From the NCBI GenBank assembly GCA_963701955.1, contig OY969694.1, positions 1,240,001 to 1,304,000 on the forward strand: a stretch of DNA of 64,000 nucleotides, in the 5' to 3' direction. This DNA is from Bog-473 sp963701955. GTDB lineage: Bacteria > Actinomycetota > Acidimicrobiia > Acidimicrobiales > RAAP-2. The first letter of the stretch is position 1, and each line of letters opens with the position of its first letter. The position numbers were made by a program, and so were the translations under genes. The notes under the pieces were generated by a model. The model saw only the letters and a list, made by a program, of their open reading frames with translations, searched no databases and had not been told where the DNA came from. This document shows, piece after piece, positions 26,066 to 34,828 of the stretch.

Positions 26066-27241
26066 CTAGCTGGCTCTCGGCCTCTGGGTCGGCCCCCCGT
26101 TCCGGCGCCTCTCGTCGCGTGGGACACCCCAGGCGTGCGCGGTGACGAAGCAGTCGATCAGATGGTCGTCGCCCTCCGCGCACAGCCCGCCCGTGAGCCC
26201 CTCGTCGAAGTGGGCCGCGTCAAACCGCTCGACCGACTGGCGCAGGACAGCCGGGTCCCAGTCCGATTCGAGCGCGTTGCGTACGCCAGCGGCCCAGGCG
26301 ACGGGGTCCTCGCCGCTCACCAGGAGCCCGGTGACGTGCTCGTCCACCGTCTCGGCCGACCCCCCCTCGCGCGTCGCCACGACGGGTCGCCCGCGCGCCG
26401 CCGCCTCGAGAGGCACGTACCCGAAGTCCTCGACCCCGGGCACGAGCACGACGCTGTGCGAGTCGTAAGCGCCGAGCAGCTCCTCATGGCTCACCCGCGG
26501 CACGAAGGTGACCGAGCCCGAGGCGAGCGACCGCAGACGGTCCTCTTCTGGACCCTGCCCGATCACGGTGAGGGGAACCCCGGCCTCGGCGCACGCCGCG
26601 ATGGCCAGGTCCACCCGCTTGTACGGCAGGAGTCGGGACACGACGAGGGCACGAGGAGACCCGGACGCCTCAGGTGCCGAGGGGGCCGCCTCTGCGAAGC
26701 GCTCCGACTCGAAGGGCGGGTACAGCACCCCGGCATCGAAACCGTAGGCCGCCCTGAGGCGGGTCGCCGTACGGGCGGAGACAGCCAGGTTCTTCGGGTG
26801 CGACAACGCGGCCCTGCGGTCCTGGCGACGCAGCCCCATGGTCGCCACCTCGAAGGCCTTGGCCACGGCGGGCCGGGTGAAGTACGCGCCCGGGTCGTAC
26901 AAGTACCGCGGCGGCGTGTACCAATACACCAGCGCTCGCTCCGAGCGAACGTGATGCGCGAACGCCGAGGTGGACACGATCACGGCGTCGGCGAATGAGA
27001 GGTCCCTTCGCCGGAAGGCGCGGCCGTAGGTCAACGCCCCGCGACGGAATCTCTCGGCCTCCTTCTCCGAGACGATGCGGTCGGCCCAGACGGGTAGCGA
27101 GGTAAACTCCGGATAGGTGGCGCTCGGGGCGAACAGCGACGTGACGATCACCGGATCGCGCACCCGGCTGGCGATATGAAGGACCACACGCTCGGCCCCA
27201 CCGCGTTGGGTGAGGAAGTCGTGCACGATGGCTACGGTCAT
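26066..27241 (-). CDS. GT4 glycosyltransferase, WbaZ-like
   Basis: 391 residues. The N-terminus MTVAIVHDFLTQRGGAERVV is the GT-B start of WbaZ/mannosyltransferase-like GT4 enzymes. Further on come FVPRVSHEELLGAY and the E-x7-E motif in EDFGYVPLEAAARGRPVVAT. It transfers a sugar from a nucleotide donor to a lipid-linked repeat unit at the cytoplasmic face. The stop lies 3 bp from the end of the convergent BTAD regulator. It is divergent from the Alg14/13-like gene with 143 bp between starts, marking the left end of the exopolysaccharide locus. Confidence 0.88.
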   Translation of the reverse strand: MTVAIVHDFLTQRGGAERVVLHIASRVRDPVIVTSLFAPSATYPEFTSLPVWADRIVSEKEAERFRRGALTYGRAFRRRDLSFADAVIVSTSAFAHHVRSERALVYWYTPPRYLYDPGAYFTRPAVAKAFEVATMGLRRQDRRAALSHPKNLAVSARTATRLRAAYGFDAGVLYPPFESERFAEAAPSAPEASGSPRALVVSRLLPYKRVDLAIAACAEAGVPLTVIGQGPEEDRLRSLASGSVTFVPRVSHEELLGAYDSHSVVLVPGVEDFGYVPLEAAARGRPVVATREGGSAETVDEHVTGLLVSGEDPVAWAAGVRNALESDWDPAVLRQSVERFDAAHFDEGLTGGLCAEGDDHLIDCFVTAHAWGVPRDERRRNGGPTQRPRAS

Positions 27242-27384
27242 CGAAGGGCCCCCGGTTGCTCCATGGCTGTAGCATGCAGTATCGGCGTCCCCGCTGCATC
27301 ACCTGAGGAAGCGCCTCCGTCGACGACGAACAACGCACAGTCAACGGGTGCACCCTTGACGGCTCGGCCCCAGGCATCTCGAGC

Positions 27385-28332
27385 ATGCGGACACTCCTCG
27401 TAGCGAGCGCCGGTGGGCACTTCGAGGAACTCCGCCTCCTGCGCAGTCGCTTCGGCGTGGAGCCCGCGCAGTCGACCTGGGTCACCTGGGACACTCCACA
27501 GACCCGCTCAATGCTTGCCTCGGAGGAGGCGGTGTTCGTCGAGCGCTCCCAGCCCAAGGACCTACGGCGCGTGCTTCACGACGCCCGGTTGGCCCGGCAC
27601 ATGCTCGGCCGGGGCGGTTGGGCCCGCGTGGTCTCGACCGGGTCGATCGTCGCTGTTCCCTTCCTTGCGGTAGCACGGTCGCGGGGGATCCCGAGCCACT
27701 ACATCGAGAGCGCGGCGCGCCTCGTGGGCCCGTCGCTCTCGGGCCGGATTCTCGAGCGGATCCCTGGAGTCCATTGCTACTCGCAGTCGCGCGCCTGGGC
27801 CTCGACCCGGCGGTCGTGGAGCTACCGCGGATCGGTGTTCGAGGCCTTCGCGCCCAGTCGGCGCGAGCCCCGCACCCTCCGCCGGGTGGTGGTCAGCCTT
27901 GGGACCAGCCGCTACGGCTTCAGACGCCTCGTCGATACCCTGCGCGCCGTGCTACCCGCCTCCGTCGAGGTGACGTGGCAGGTGGGGCCGACCGATGCCG
28001 GCGAACTCGGCTCCCGGGCGTACACCGAGATGCCGCAGCGCGAGCTGGCCACTGCCATGCGCCATGCCGACCTCGTCGTGGCCCACGCCGGCGTCGGTAC
28101 CGCGCTCGGTGCCATGGAGGCCGGGCACTGCCCGGTCCTCGTGCCGCGACGCAAGGACCGCGGCGAGCACGTCGACGACCACCAGTTCGAACTCGCCGCC
28201 GAGCTGGGCGCGACGGGCCTGGCCACCGTGTTCCAACCCGAGGAGATCACACTGGGCGGCCTGGTCGAGGCAGCCCAGCTCGGCGTCACCGTGCGGTCGG
28301 TCGTGCAGGCGTTCGTCCTCGACGAGTCGTGA
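27385..28332 (+). CDS. fused Alg14/Alg13-like glycosyltransferase (GT28 C-terminal)
   Basis: 315 residues. The N-terminal half (LLVASAGGHFEELRLL, then RVVSTGSIVAVPFLAVAR, then YIESAARL) is Alg14/PssD-like, which in two-subunit enzymes recruits the catalytic subunit to the membrane. The C-terminal half (VVVSLGTSRYGFRRLVD, then MRHADLVVAHAGVGTALGAM and VPRRKDRGEHVDDHQFELA) is Alg13/PssE-like and holds the UDP-sugar site. Most bacterial systems keep these as two genes (PssD/PssE, EpsE-like); here they are one. Likely adds the second sugar of the polysaccharide repeat. Confidence 0.88.
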   Translation: MRTLLVASAGGHFEELRLLRSRFGVEPAQSTWVTWDTPQTRSMLASEEAVFVERSQPKDLRRVLHDARLARHMLGRGGWARVVSTGSIVAVPFLAVARSRGIPSHYIESAARLVGPSLSGRILERIPGVHCYSQSRAWASTRRSWSYRGSVFEAFAPSRREPRTLRRVVVSLGTSRYGFRRLVDTLRAVLPASVEVTWQVGPTDAGELGSRAYTEMPQRELATAMRHADLVVAHAGVGTALGAMEAGHCPVLVPRRKDRGEHVDDHQFELAAELGATGLATVFQPEEITLGGLVEAAQLGVTVRSVVQAFVLDES

Positions 28333-29266
28333 CCCCGACGGCCATCCGGTAGCCGTAGACCACCTCGATGCGCGCGGCAAGGCGGGCCAGACGGTTCGAC
28401 CACGCCACCAAGCCGCTCCGCTCCGCCAGCGCGCCGATCGCCATCAGCACTCGCCCGCTCCACTCCGCCCTGCCCGTTCGGGCCAGGAACGACACCACCT
28501 GGCGCGCCGGAGCGGGCAACCCTTCGAGCATCGGAACCGGCTGCGCCACTCCAGCGCGCTCGGGGTGTGCGCTCCGGAGGAGCCATGCGCCGCGCCCCCG
28601 CTCGCGGTTGTCCTCCAAGAAGGCCTCGGCCGACTTGGCATGCCGGTGGGTGGCACGCAGCTGGCGGTCGAACACACCGCGAAGGCCACCGGCGTGCATC
28701 CGGAGACCGAGGTCCGTGTCGGCGTGCCAGCGCACGGGGAAACTGTCCGATGACACGCCGACGCGGAGAAGATCGGCGCGACGCGCCGAGACGTTCCCCA
28801 GCCACAAGCCGTCGAGAACGGTGAGTTCGCCAGATTCGAGACGGGCACAGTGGCTCTCGTACCAAGAGGCGTACAGCCGCGTGGCGGACGACGAGGTGGG
28901 ATCGAGCTGGACCGGCATGTACCCGAGCACCACCAGCCCCGTGGCATCGGCATGGCTCCGAGCGTGGCCGGTCACCAGGCCGGGGTCGGAGAGCACGTCG
29001 TCGTCCATCAGAAGCACCACGTCACCGGTGGCGGCCTCGACGCCGCGCCCGAGGGCAACCATCTGGCCTTCCGAATCGACCAAGATAGGACGCATCGTGG
29101 GAAACGACTCCTGGAGCTGCTCGAGAAGCGGATACGACCCGTCGACGTCGCCGTCGAGCACGACGACCACCTCGCTCGTGGCCGGGTCGGCCGTCACCGC
29201 CTCAAGGAAGGGAAGCAGCCTTTGACGGCGTCCCCGCGTCGCCACGACCACCGAGACCGTGGGCAG
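28286..29266 (-). CDS. GT2 family glycosyltransferase (start unclear)
   Basis: About 326 residues. The fold opens TVSVVVATRGRRQRLLPFLE, with EVVVVLDGDVDGS and GDVVLLMDDDVLSDPG (the DxD metal/nucleotide motif), then a C-terminal region with RWHADTDLGLRM. No ATG, GTG or TTG precedes the first strand in frame; CTG 29266 is used here, and GTG 29251 would clip the strand. A good GAAGGAG site (29290-29284) points to GTG 29273, one base out of frame. Its 5' end overlaps the divergent GT4 gene and its 3' end overlaps the Alg14/13-like gene by 47 bp. Family certain, start uncertain. Confidence 0.82.
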   Translation of the reverse strand: MPTVSVVVATRGRRQRLLPFLEAVTADPATSEVVVVLDGDVDGSYPLLEQLQESFPTMRPILVDSEGQMVALGRGVEAATGDVVLLMDDDVLSDPGLVTGHARSHADATGLVVLGYMPVQLDPTSSSATRLYASWYESHCARLESGELTVLDGLWLGNVSARRADLLRVGVSSDSFPVRWHADTDLGLRMHAGGLRGVFDRQLRATHRHAKSAEAFLEDNRERGRGAWLLRSAHPERAGVAQPVPMLEGLPAPARQVVSFLARTGRAEWSGRVLMAIGALAERSGLVAWSNRLARLAARIEVVYGYRMAVGVTTRRGRTPARPTAR

Positions 29267-30343
29267 CGGACACGCCCCGCCGTCTCCTTCGTCGCGTGGG
29301 GCGCGGTCAGCGGACGGTCCTCGGAGATCGCGGCCGCCCTCGGCGGAGAGGCCCACTGCCGCTTCCCCCCGGAGTCCACCTGGAGGCCCCACACGGCCGT
29401 CCGCTACGCCCTGTGCACACTCGACACTGTCGCCTACCTGCTGCGCCGGCGCCCGCGCGCCATCATTGTCACCAACCCTCCGCTGGTTGCCGGCTACGTC
29501 GCGTGGGCCTGCGCCCGCCTGCTCGGATGCCCGGTGGTCCTCGACAGTCATCCCGGTGGCTTCGGTGCCCAGGGCGACCACGTCTCGGCCAAGCTCCAGG
29601 GCCTCCACCGGTGGCTCGCTCGCCATGTCGACGGCTGCGCCGTCGCCTCGGCCCCCTGGGTCGAAGTGGTCGAGAGCTGGGGGGGTCGGGCGGTGGAGTT
29701 GCACGAGGCGCCGCCGGGCGCCCTGCCCGCGTCGCTGGGGGACCTCGAGGAGCGGCCGGGAGGACCCACAGAGCGCGGGCTGCGGGTCCTCTGCGTGGGC
29801 CGCCTCGCCCCCGACGAGCCCTCCGAAGAAGTGGCCGCCGCCGCGGCCCTCGTTCCCGACTGCCGGTTCCTCGTCACCGGAGACCCCAAGCGCGCCCCCA
29901 CCTTGATCGAACGGGCGCCGCCAAACGTCACCTTCACCGGCTACCTGGCACACGACGACTACCTGCGAGCCCTGCAGGAGGCCGACGTCGTCATGACGCT
30001 CACCACCGAACCCAGCTCGGTGATGCGAGCCGCGTACGAGGCCGTCTACGCGCGCCGGCCACTGATCGTCACCGACTGGCCCGTCGGACGAGCACTGTTC
30101 CCTCACGCCGTACACGTCGTCAACGACGCGAGTGCGATCGCCGAGGGCGTCCGCAGGGCCCGTGACGGGCTCAGCGAGCTGATCGCCCTGAGTGGGGACG
30201 CCCGTTCGCTCCAGCTTGCGCGCTGGGAGTCCCAGCTCGGTGATCTCCGCCGCGTGCTGCGGCTCGATCACGACGGCTCACCGGTTGGAGGTCTCGAGCA
30301 CGAGCTTGGCCGCACCATCGCCCCCACCTTGCCAGAGTCGTGA
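29222..30343 (+). CDS. GT4-like glycosyltransferase
   Basis: 373 residues from TTG 29222, supported by GGAAGGGAAGC 9-10 bp upstream. The N-terminus after a basic lead reads VSFVAWGAVSGRSSEIAAAL, then AIIVTNPPLVAGYVAWACA. The second domain has LRVLCVGRLAPDEPSEEVAA and the donor-site region VVMTLTTEPSSVMRAAYEAV. The pattern is GT-B with the E-x7-E motif replaced by a looser version, as in some exopolysaccharide glucosyl/fucosyltransferases. The 5' end overlaps the divergent GT2 gene by ~45 bp and the 3' end overlaps the convergent sugar-transferase gene by 66 bp. Confidence 0.8.
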   Translation: MTASPRRHDHRDRGQRTRPAVSFVAWGAVSGRSSEIAAALGGEAHCRFPPESTWRPHTAVRYALCTLDTVAYLLRRRPRAIIVTNPPLVAGYVAWACARLLGCPVVLDSHPGGFGAQGDHVSAKLQGLHRWLARHVDGCAVASAPWVEVVESWGGRAVELHEAPPGALPASLGDLEERPGGPTERGLRVLCVGRLAPDEPSEEVAAAAALVPDCRFLVTGDPKRAPTLIERAPPNVTFTGYLAHDDYLRALQEADVVMTLTTEPSSVMRAAYEAVYARRPLIVTDWPVGRALFPHAVHVVNDASAIAEGVRRARDGLSELIALSGDARSLQLARWESQLGDLRRVLRLDHDGSPVGGLEHELGRTIAPTLPES

Positions 30344-31705
30344 GGGGGTCTTGGCCAGGATTCGCAGGTCGCTCCTGAAGCTCCAGGTGTCCACGTAGAA
30401 GGCGTCGAGACGGGCCAGCTCGTCGAGGCTGAGGCTGTGCTGGCCGCTGACCTGCCACAGGCCCGTCAGGCCGGGCCGCACGTCGAAGCGCTGCTCGGAC
30501 CGCCCATTCACGACCCAGCATTCCTCGGGCACGAACGGTCGCGGACCAACGAGGGACATCTGCCCGGCAAGGACATTGAACAGCTGCGGCAACTCGTCGA
30601 TACCTGTCCGCCGCAGGATCTTGCCCAACGAGGTCTGCCGGCCGGCGACCATCTCGGAATGGAACAGGGCGGCGTCACCCCGATGGGCCTCGAAGGTGCC
30701 CGACTCCATCTCGTCGGTGTTCTTGAGGGTCCGCAGCTTCATGATCCTGAACGGCTCACGGTGGCGGCCCAACCGCTCCTGGCGGAACATGATCGGCCGT
30801 CCGCTGGTGATCAAGACGGCGAGGGCGGCGACGAGGAGCACCGGCGAGACCGCGACGAGCACCACGCTGGCCACAGCGACGTCGAACACCCTCTTGATCC
30901 GGTCCCGCTGAGCCGGCTCGGACCGCCGAGGCAGGGCCACAAGGGACAGTCCGGCGAAGTCCTCGATCCGTGCACCGGCTCCGACCAGCTCGAAGCAGCG
31001 GGGCACCACGTCGACCGCCACCGACTCGGGCAGTTCGCGCAGGTTGCGCAGCAGATGTTCTACATGAGACTGGGTGAACGCCACGACGATCCGACTGACG
31101 CCGTGGCGGCTGCACAGCTCGGGCAGCTGGTCGATCGATCCGATGACTCCGCGGTCGGTCGGGTCGTCGTCGACCAAGCCGAGCACGAGTGAGTGGCCCG
31201 ACCGCTCGAGCCGCGTGACGATGTCCTGGGTGACCATCCCGGTCCCGACCACGATGACCCGCTCGGCCGCCATCGCGTCGTCACGCCGCCAATTGTCTGC
31301 TCCGGCCCGCATGGCCATCAGCACGGCAATTCCCAGTCCGAGCGAGAGGGCGACGGTCGCCGGCGGGATCCGGGTGGTGACCCAGGCACCGGCGAGAGCC
31401 TCGACACCGAGGATGACGCAGATGACGATCACGGCGGCCCGACCCAGGTCGAGCACGGCCCGTCCCGTGCTCCGGCGGGTGCCGGCGTACACGCCGACGG
31501 CTCGCATGGTGATCCAGAGCGAGACCCAGAGGACGACGATGGAGAGGAGCGGCTGAGCGCCCGGCGCCGGGTAGTCCAGTCGGGCGGCCGTCACGACGAC
31601 CAGTGCGATGACCACCAGCGACGCGATGGCGTCGGGCACGACGAAGGAGATACGCCGGGACCGGGTGGCCGTCGGCGTGGCAGCGTGCGAGAAGGCCCAG
31701 GTCAT
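30278..31705 (-). CDS. exopolysaccharide polyprenyl glycosyl-1-phosphate transferase
   Basis: 475 residues from ATG 31705; the frame is open further upstream but the small coupled ORF occupies that space. Four to five N-terminal helices, a Rossmann-like CoA-binding-type domain (VIVVGTGMVTQDIVTRLER), one more helix, then the catalytic bacterial sugar-transferase domain: RIKRVFDVAVASVVLV, MFRQERLGRHREPFRIMKLR, GIDELPQLFNVLAGQMSLVG and GPRPFVPEE. It transfers sugar-1-phosphate to undecaprenyl phosphate, the priming step of the polysaccharide. WbaP/CpsE family. Confidence 0.93.
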   Translation of the reverse strand: MTWAFSHAATPTATRSRRISFVVPDAIASLVVIALVVVTAARLDYPAPGAQPLLSIVVLWVSLWITMRAVGVYAGTRRSTGRAVLDLGRAAVIVICVILGVEALAGAWVTTRIPPATVALSLGLGIAVLMAMRAGADNWRRDDAMAAERVIVVGTGMVTQDIVTRLERSGHSLVLGLVDDDPTDRGVIGSIDQLPELCSRHGVSRIVVAFTQSHVEHLLRNLRELPESVAVDVVPRCFELVGAGARIEDFAGLSLVALPRRSEPAQRDRIKRVFDVAVASVVLVAVSPVLLVAALAVLITSGRPIMFRQERLGRHREPFRIMKLRTLKNTDEMESGTFEAHRGDAALFHSEMVAGRQTSLGKILRRTGIDELPQLFNVLAGQMSLVGPRPFVPEECWVVNGRSEQRFDVRPGLTGLWQVSGQHSLSLDELARLDAFYVDTWSFRSDLRILAKTPSRLWQGGGDGAAKLVLETSNR

Positions 31706-31902
31706 CGGGGTTCCCCCCGCTCGACCTTGGCCTCGAGGATGGCACACGACTCGTCGTCGATCGTCGACTGGACGAAATTCAACAGCTCGTGGAGCGAGCT
31801 CACGCCGCTGCGCCGGCCCGAGGCGACAGCCTCGACCTCCCCGGCGAACTCCTCGGTTCCGACCCTCTCGGTGTGGAGACGTAGTACGTATGAGACAAGC
31901 AT
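31702..31902 (-). CDS. small protein coupled to the priming glycosyltransferase
   Basis: 66 residues from ATG 31902 (GTG 31944 is a possible longer start). It reads LVSYVLRLHTERVGTEEFAG then EVEAVASGRRSGVSSLHELL. Short proteins of this pattern occur beside exopolysaccharide genes in actinobacteria, by my recollection, with no function assigned. Its stop overlaps the start of the sugar-transferase gene (ATGA at 31702-31705), so both are translated from one mRNA. Cytoplasmic, no membrane segment. Confidence 0.65.
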   Translation of the reverse strand: MLVSYVLRLHTERVGTEEFAGEVEAVASGRRSGVSSLHELLNFVQSTIDDESCAILEAKVERGEPR

Positions 31903-32052
31903 CGAGAGGCACGGTAAAGGAGCGGTGTCCGACGCTCGTCCCACGGGAGGCGCACGATCGAGGCGTCAATCGTGAGACACGTCACAATTTTCGTGAGACA
32001 GAGGCTGGTCGAAGTAGCTGGTGTGAGACAATCGCCGTACCGCAATGAGACC
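31891..32052. promoter_or_regulatory. five direct TGAGAC repeats in the divergent exopolysaccharide promoter region
   Basis: TGAGACA occurs at 31891, 31973, 31994 and 32024, and TGAGACC at 32046; the middle three read GTGAGACA. Start-to-start distances 21, 30 and 22 bp are close to whole helical turns, so bound proteins would sit on one face. They fall in the 309-bp gap between the small coupled ORF and the Wzz-like gene, which are transcribed apart. Likely operator of the locus; regulator unknown. Nothing else was recognised in this gap. Confidence 0.6.
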
Positions 32053-32211
32053 AGCCCCCCGTAGCCTCCCCCCGTGCCTCAACGTGACGATCTCATGCCA
32101 CGGTCTGCATCCCTTCCTCGCGGCGAGGGCGTCGAAGACCTCCCCCGGGAAACCCTCGACCCTGCCCGCACCGGCCCCGCCGGGGCCGGCCGCCTGAGGA
32201 GCCGCTCAATA

Positions 32212-33333
32212 ATGTCCACCACCTCTCGCCCCGCGGGCTCAGGACCGGGCATTCCACGACCGGCCGACACGACACCTGCCGGCCCCTGGGCGGCCGACCC
32301 GCTCCCGACGGAGAAGGCAAGAGCCGTCCCGGGACGGAAGCACCGCCGGAGCTCAAAGCACCGGGCGCTGCGGCGCGCCCTGCCGCCGTGGCTCCACCGG
32401 CGCGCGTGGCTCCTTGTCATCGCGATCCTCGCCGGCAGCTGCGCCGGTCTCGTCTACTCCGCCACCGCCACGCCCTCCTACACGGCCCAGGTCACGCTGG
32501 CCGTCCCCGCCGGAGCGACTCCCAACTCGCCGGGAAGCGCCAACGACGCCAACGCCCTGGCCCTCTCCTACGCGACGATCCTGGCGCAGAACGACGCCAT
32601 CCTGGCGCCGGCCGCGGCCCAGCTCGGCGTGCCGCTCAACACCTTGACCAACCATTTGAGCTTGTCGGTGGAGAACGGCACCTCGGTGCTCCTGCTGAGC
32701 TACACCGCGCCCACCCAGGACGCGGCCATCCGGGCCGTCAACACCGTCGCCACGCACATCGTCAACGACAACCGCAGCAGCAGCGTCGTTCCCGCCCACA
32801 CCGTGTACGCAGTCCAGCTGGCCAACTCGGCGCGCTCCAGCAACGTGGTGGCCAAGTACGGTCCCGAGCTCGGCTTCATCGTGGGCGCCCTCATCGGGGC
32901 GATCCTCGTGCTGATGGCCGAGCGTGTCGACCCCCGGGCCGACCAGCCGGGGGATGTCGACGAGGTCTTCGGTCGGCCCACGGTGGTCGCCGTGCCGAGC
33001 GAGCTGTCGATCCCCGAATTCGGACACGCCATCGTCAACGCGTCCGGCCCGAACTGTGCGGTGACGCTCGCCCCATTGCGTTGGTGGGACGTGCCGGCGG
33101 CCCGTTCCATCGAGAAGGTGCTGGGCGATACCTATCCCGAGGCCTCACTGAGCGTCAGTGCGGCCCTCGAGGAGGGGGTGGCGCACCAGCTTGATTCCCG
33201 CACCACTCTCGTGCTCGTCATCCGTTCAGGCGAACGGATGCGCACTCTCGGCGACTTGCTCGAGCGGCTCCACCTGATGGGTAACAGCCCTGACTGGATT
33301 GCCCTGCTCGACCGCGATGACATCTACGACTGA
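32212..33333 (+). CDS. Wzz-like polysaccharide chain-length/co-polymerase protein
   Basis: 373 residues from ATG 32212, which has GAGGAG 10 bp upstream; ATG 32095 and GTG 32074 are in frame but lack a site. A Pro-rich, basic cytoplasmic tail precedes helix 1 (WLLVIAILAGSCAGLVYSAT), an extracytoplasmic domain beginning PSYTAQVTLAVPAGA, and helix 2 (ELGFIVGALIGAILVLMAE). A ~100-residue C-terminal domain lacks a Walker-A motif, so no BY-kinase is fused. Regulates polymer length with the Wzy-like protein next to it. Confidence 0.85.
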   Translation: MSTTSRPAGSGPGIPRPADTTPAGPWAADPLPTEKARAVPGRKHRRSSKHRALRRALPPWLHRRAWLLVIAILAGSCAGLVYSATATPSYTAQVTLAVPAGATPNSPGSANDANALALSYATILAQNDAILAPAAAQLGVPLNTLTNHLSLSVENGTSVLLLSYTAPTQDAAIRAVNTVATHIVNDNRSSSVVPAHTVYAVQLANSARSSNVVAKYGPELGFIVGALIGAILVLMAERVDPRADQPGDVDEVFGRPTVVAVPSELSIPEFGHAIVNASGPNCAVTLAPLRWWDVPAARSIEKVLGDTYPEASLSVSAALEEGVAHQLDSRTTLVLVIRSGERMRTLGDLLERLHLMGNSPDWIALLDRDDIYD

Positions 33334-34828
33334 ACCACCGCGGCAGCTCACCCGGTTCGGGATGCCGAGACGGGTGAGCTGCTCCCGCTTGGTTCCCAGC
33401 GGTCGGGCAAGATCGCACCGTACCGAGATTTGGTTGCTCGTGGGCGCCGTGCTGCTCCCCCTGATCGCCGTCGGACTCGGTGTCCACAACATCAAGTACA
33501 GCATCGGCTTCGTGGTGCTCGTGGGACTCGTCTGTATGGTGCTGGCCCGACCCGTCTTCGGCGGCTTCCTCCTCGTCGCGCTGGTCCCAGCCATCTCTGG
33601 GTTGGCCCCGGGCGTCCTCACGCCCAACATCCGGGCCTCCGAGGTCCTGATCGGCGTGGTCGGTGTCACGATTCTCGTCGCCACCCGGCCCGTGGCCGCC
33701 GTCCGCTGGGGGCTGCTCGAGTGGGTGCTCCTCGCCTATGGGCTCCTCTGGGCCCTCCTCGGTGCCTACAATGCCGCGGCCCTCGGGCAGCACCTGAGCG
33801 TGTCGAGCTTGGGCACCCTCATCGGGCAGCTCCAGTTCTTCTTGCTCTACCGGGCCGTGCGGGTCACGCTTCGCACACCACGGCAACGCTTGAACGCGGT
33901 GATCGTCATGATGGTCGCGACGGTGCCGCTCACCGTGCTCGCGGCGTTCCAGGAGGTCAATGTTGGCGGGCTGCGCCCCTGGCTCGCCTCGGTGACCGGG
34001 AACGCGAGCCCGCTCCAGCAGAGCGGAATCATCCGTGCCACCTCACTTTTCGGCAATTGGGCAGCCCTGGCCGGTTACCTCTTCCCAATCCTGCTGGTAC
34101 TCGTGGCACTCGGGCTCTCCGGCCGGATCCGCCACTACCGGCGCACTGCGCTCGCCGTCGGCATGGCCATGGTCATCGGACTGCTGCTCACCGCCGAGCT
34201 CTCGGTGCTCATCTGCTTGGTGCTCGGCCTGCTCGTCATCGGTGTCCAGTACGGGCAGTCACGCAGGTTGTTGACCTGGTTCGCCATCGCAACGGCGGTC
34301 TCGCTCATCGTCGTCGGACCAGTGATCGCCCAGCGGCTCAATGCCCAGTTCGGGCCGGTCGGCGGATCGAGCACCAGCTCGATCGAACCCCAGACCGTGA
34401 CGTTCCGCCAAGCCATCTGGACCCAGCAGTACCTTCCGGCCATCGCCGAGCGTCCCCTCACCGGCTACGGGACGCAGCTGCCCCCCACCATCCGGTGGCC
34501 GTACCCCGAGTCGCAGTACATCGCGCTGCTGATCGAGGGCGGCTACCCCCTGCTGATCATGTACCTCTGCCTGATCGTGGCGATGCTCGTGAAGGCCAAC
34601 CACGCCGCGCGCTCACCTGACACCCTCGAGTGCGCCATCGGCCGGTCGCTCCTGATCAGCGTCGTGAGCTTGTTCTTCTTGGGTATCACATGGCCGTTCC
34701 TCAGCAACGGCGGCATGCCCCAGGTCCTGTGGTGCCTGTTCGCGCTGGCCACTCCGGCGCAGGCTGCCTACAGCGCACCCCTGGGCTCACGACCCCTCGT
34801 CTCGGTGGAGGATCCGCTCGGGCGCTGA
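33317..34828 (+). CDS. O-antigen ligase/polymerase-like (Wzy) membrane protein
   Basis: 503 residues from ATG 33317, which overlaps the Wzz-like gene by 17 bp; ATG 33362 is an alternative. Roughly 11-12 hydrophobic helices with a periplasmic loop containing GPVGGSSTSSIEPQ and ERPLTGYGTQLPP, the last resembling the RPLxGxG segment of the Wzy_C/WaaL family. It polymerises or ligates lipid-linked repeat units outside the membrane. The 3' end overlaps the convergent GH26-like gene by 61 bp. Confidence 0.88.
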   Translation: MTSTTEPPRQLTRFGMPRRVSCSRLVPSGRARSHRTEIWLLVGAVLLPLIAVGLGVHNIKYSIGFVVLVGLVCMVLARPVFGGFLLVALVPAISGLAPGVLTPNIRASEVLIGVVGVTILVATRPVAAVRWGLLEWVLLAYGLLWALLGAYNAAALGQHLSVSSLGTLIGQLQFFLLYRAVRVTLRTPRQRLNAVIVMMVATVPLTVLAAFQEVNVGGLRPWLASVTGNASPLQQSGIIRATSLFGNWAALAGYLFPILLVLVALGLSGRIRHYRRTALAVGMAMVIGLLLTAELSVLICLVLGLLVIGVQYGQSRRLLTWFAIATAVSLIVVGPVIAQRLNAQFGPVGGSSTSSIEPQTVTFRQAIWTQQYLPAIAERPLTGYGTQLPPTIRWPYPESQYIALLIEGGYPLLIMYLCLIVAMLVKANHAARSPDTLECAIGRSLLISVVSLFFLGITWPFLSNGGMPQVLWCLFALATPAQAAYSAPLGSRPLVSVEDPLGR

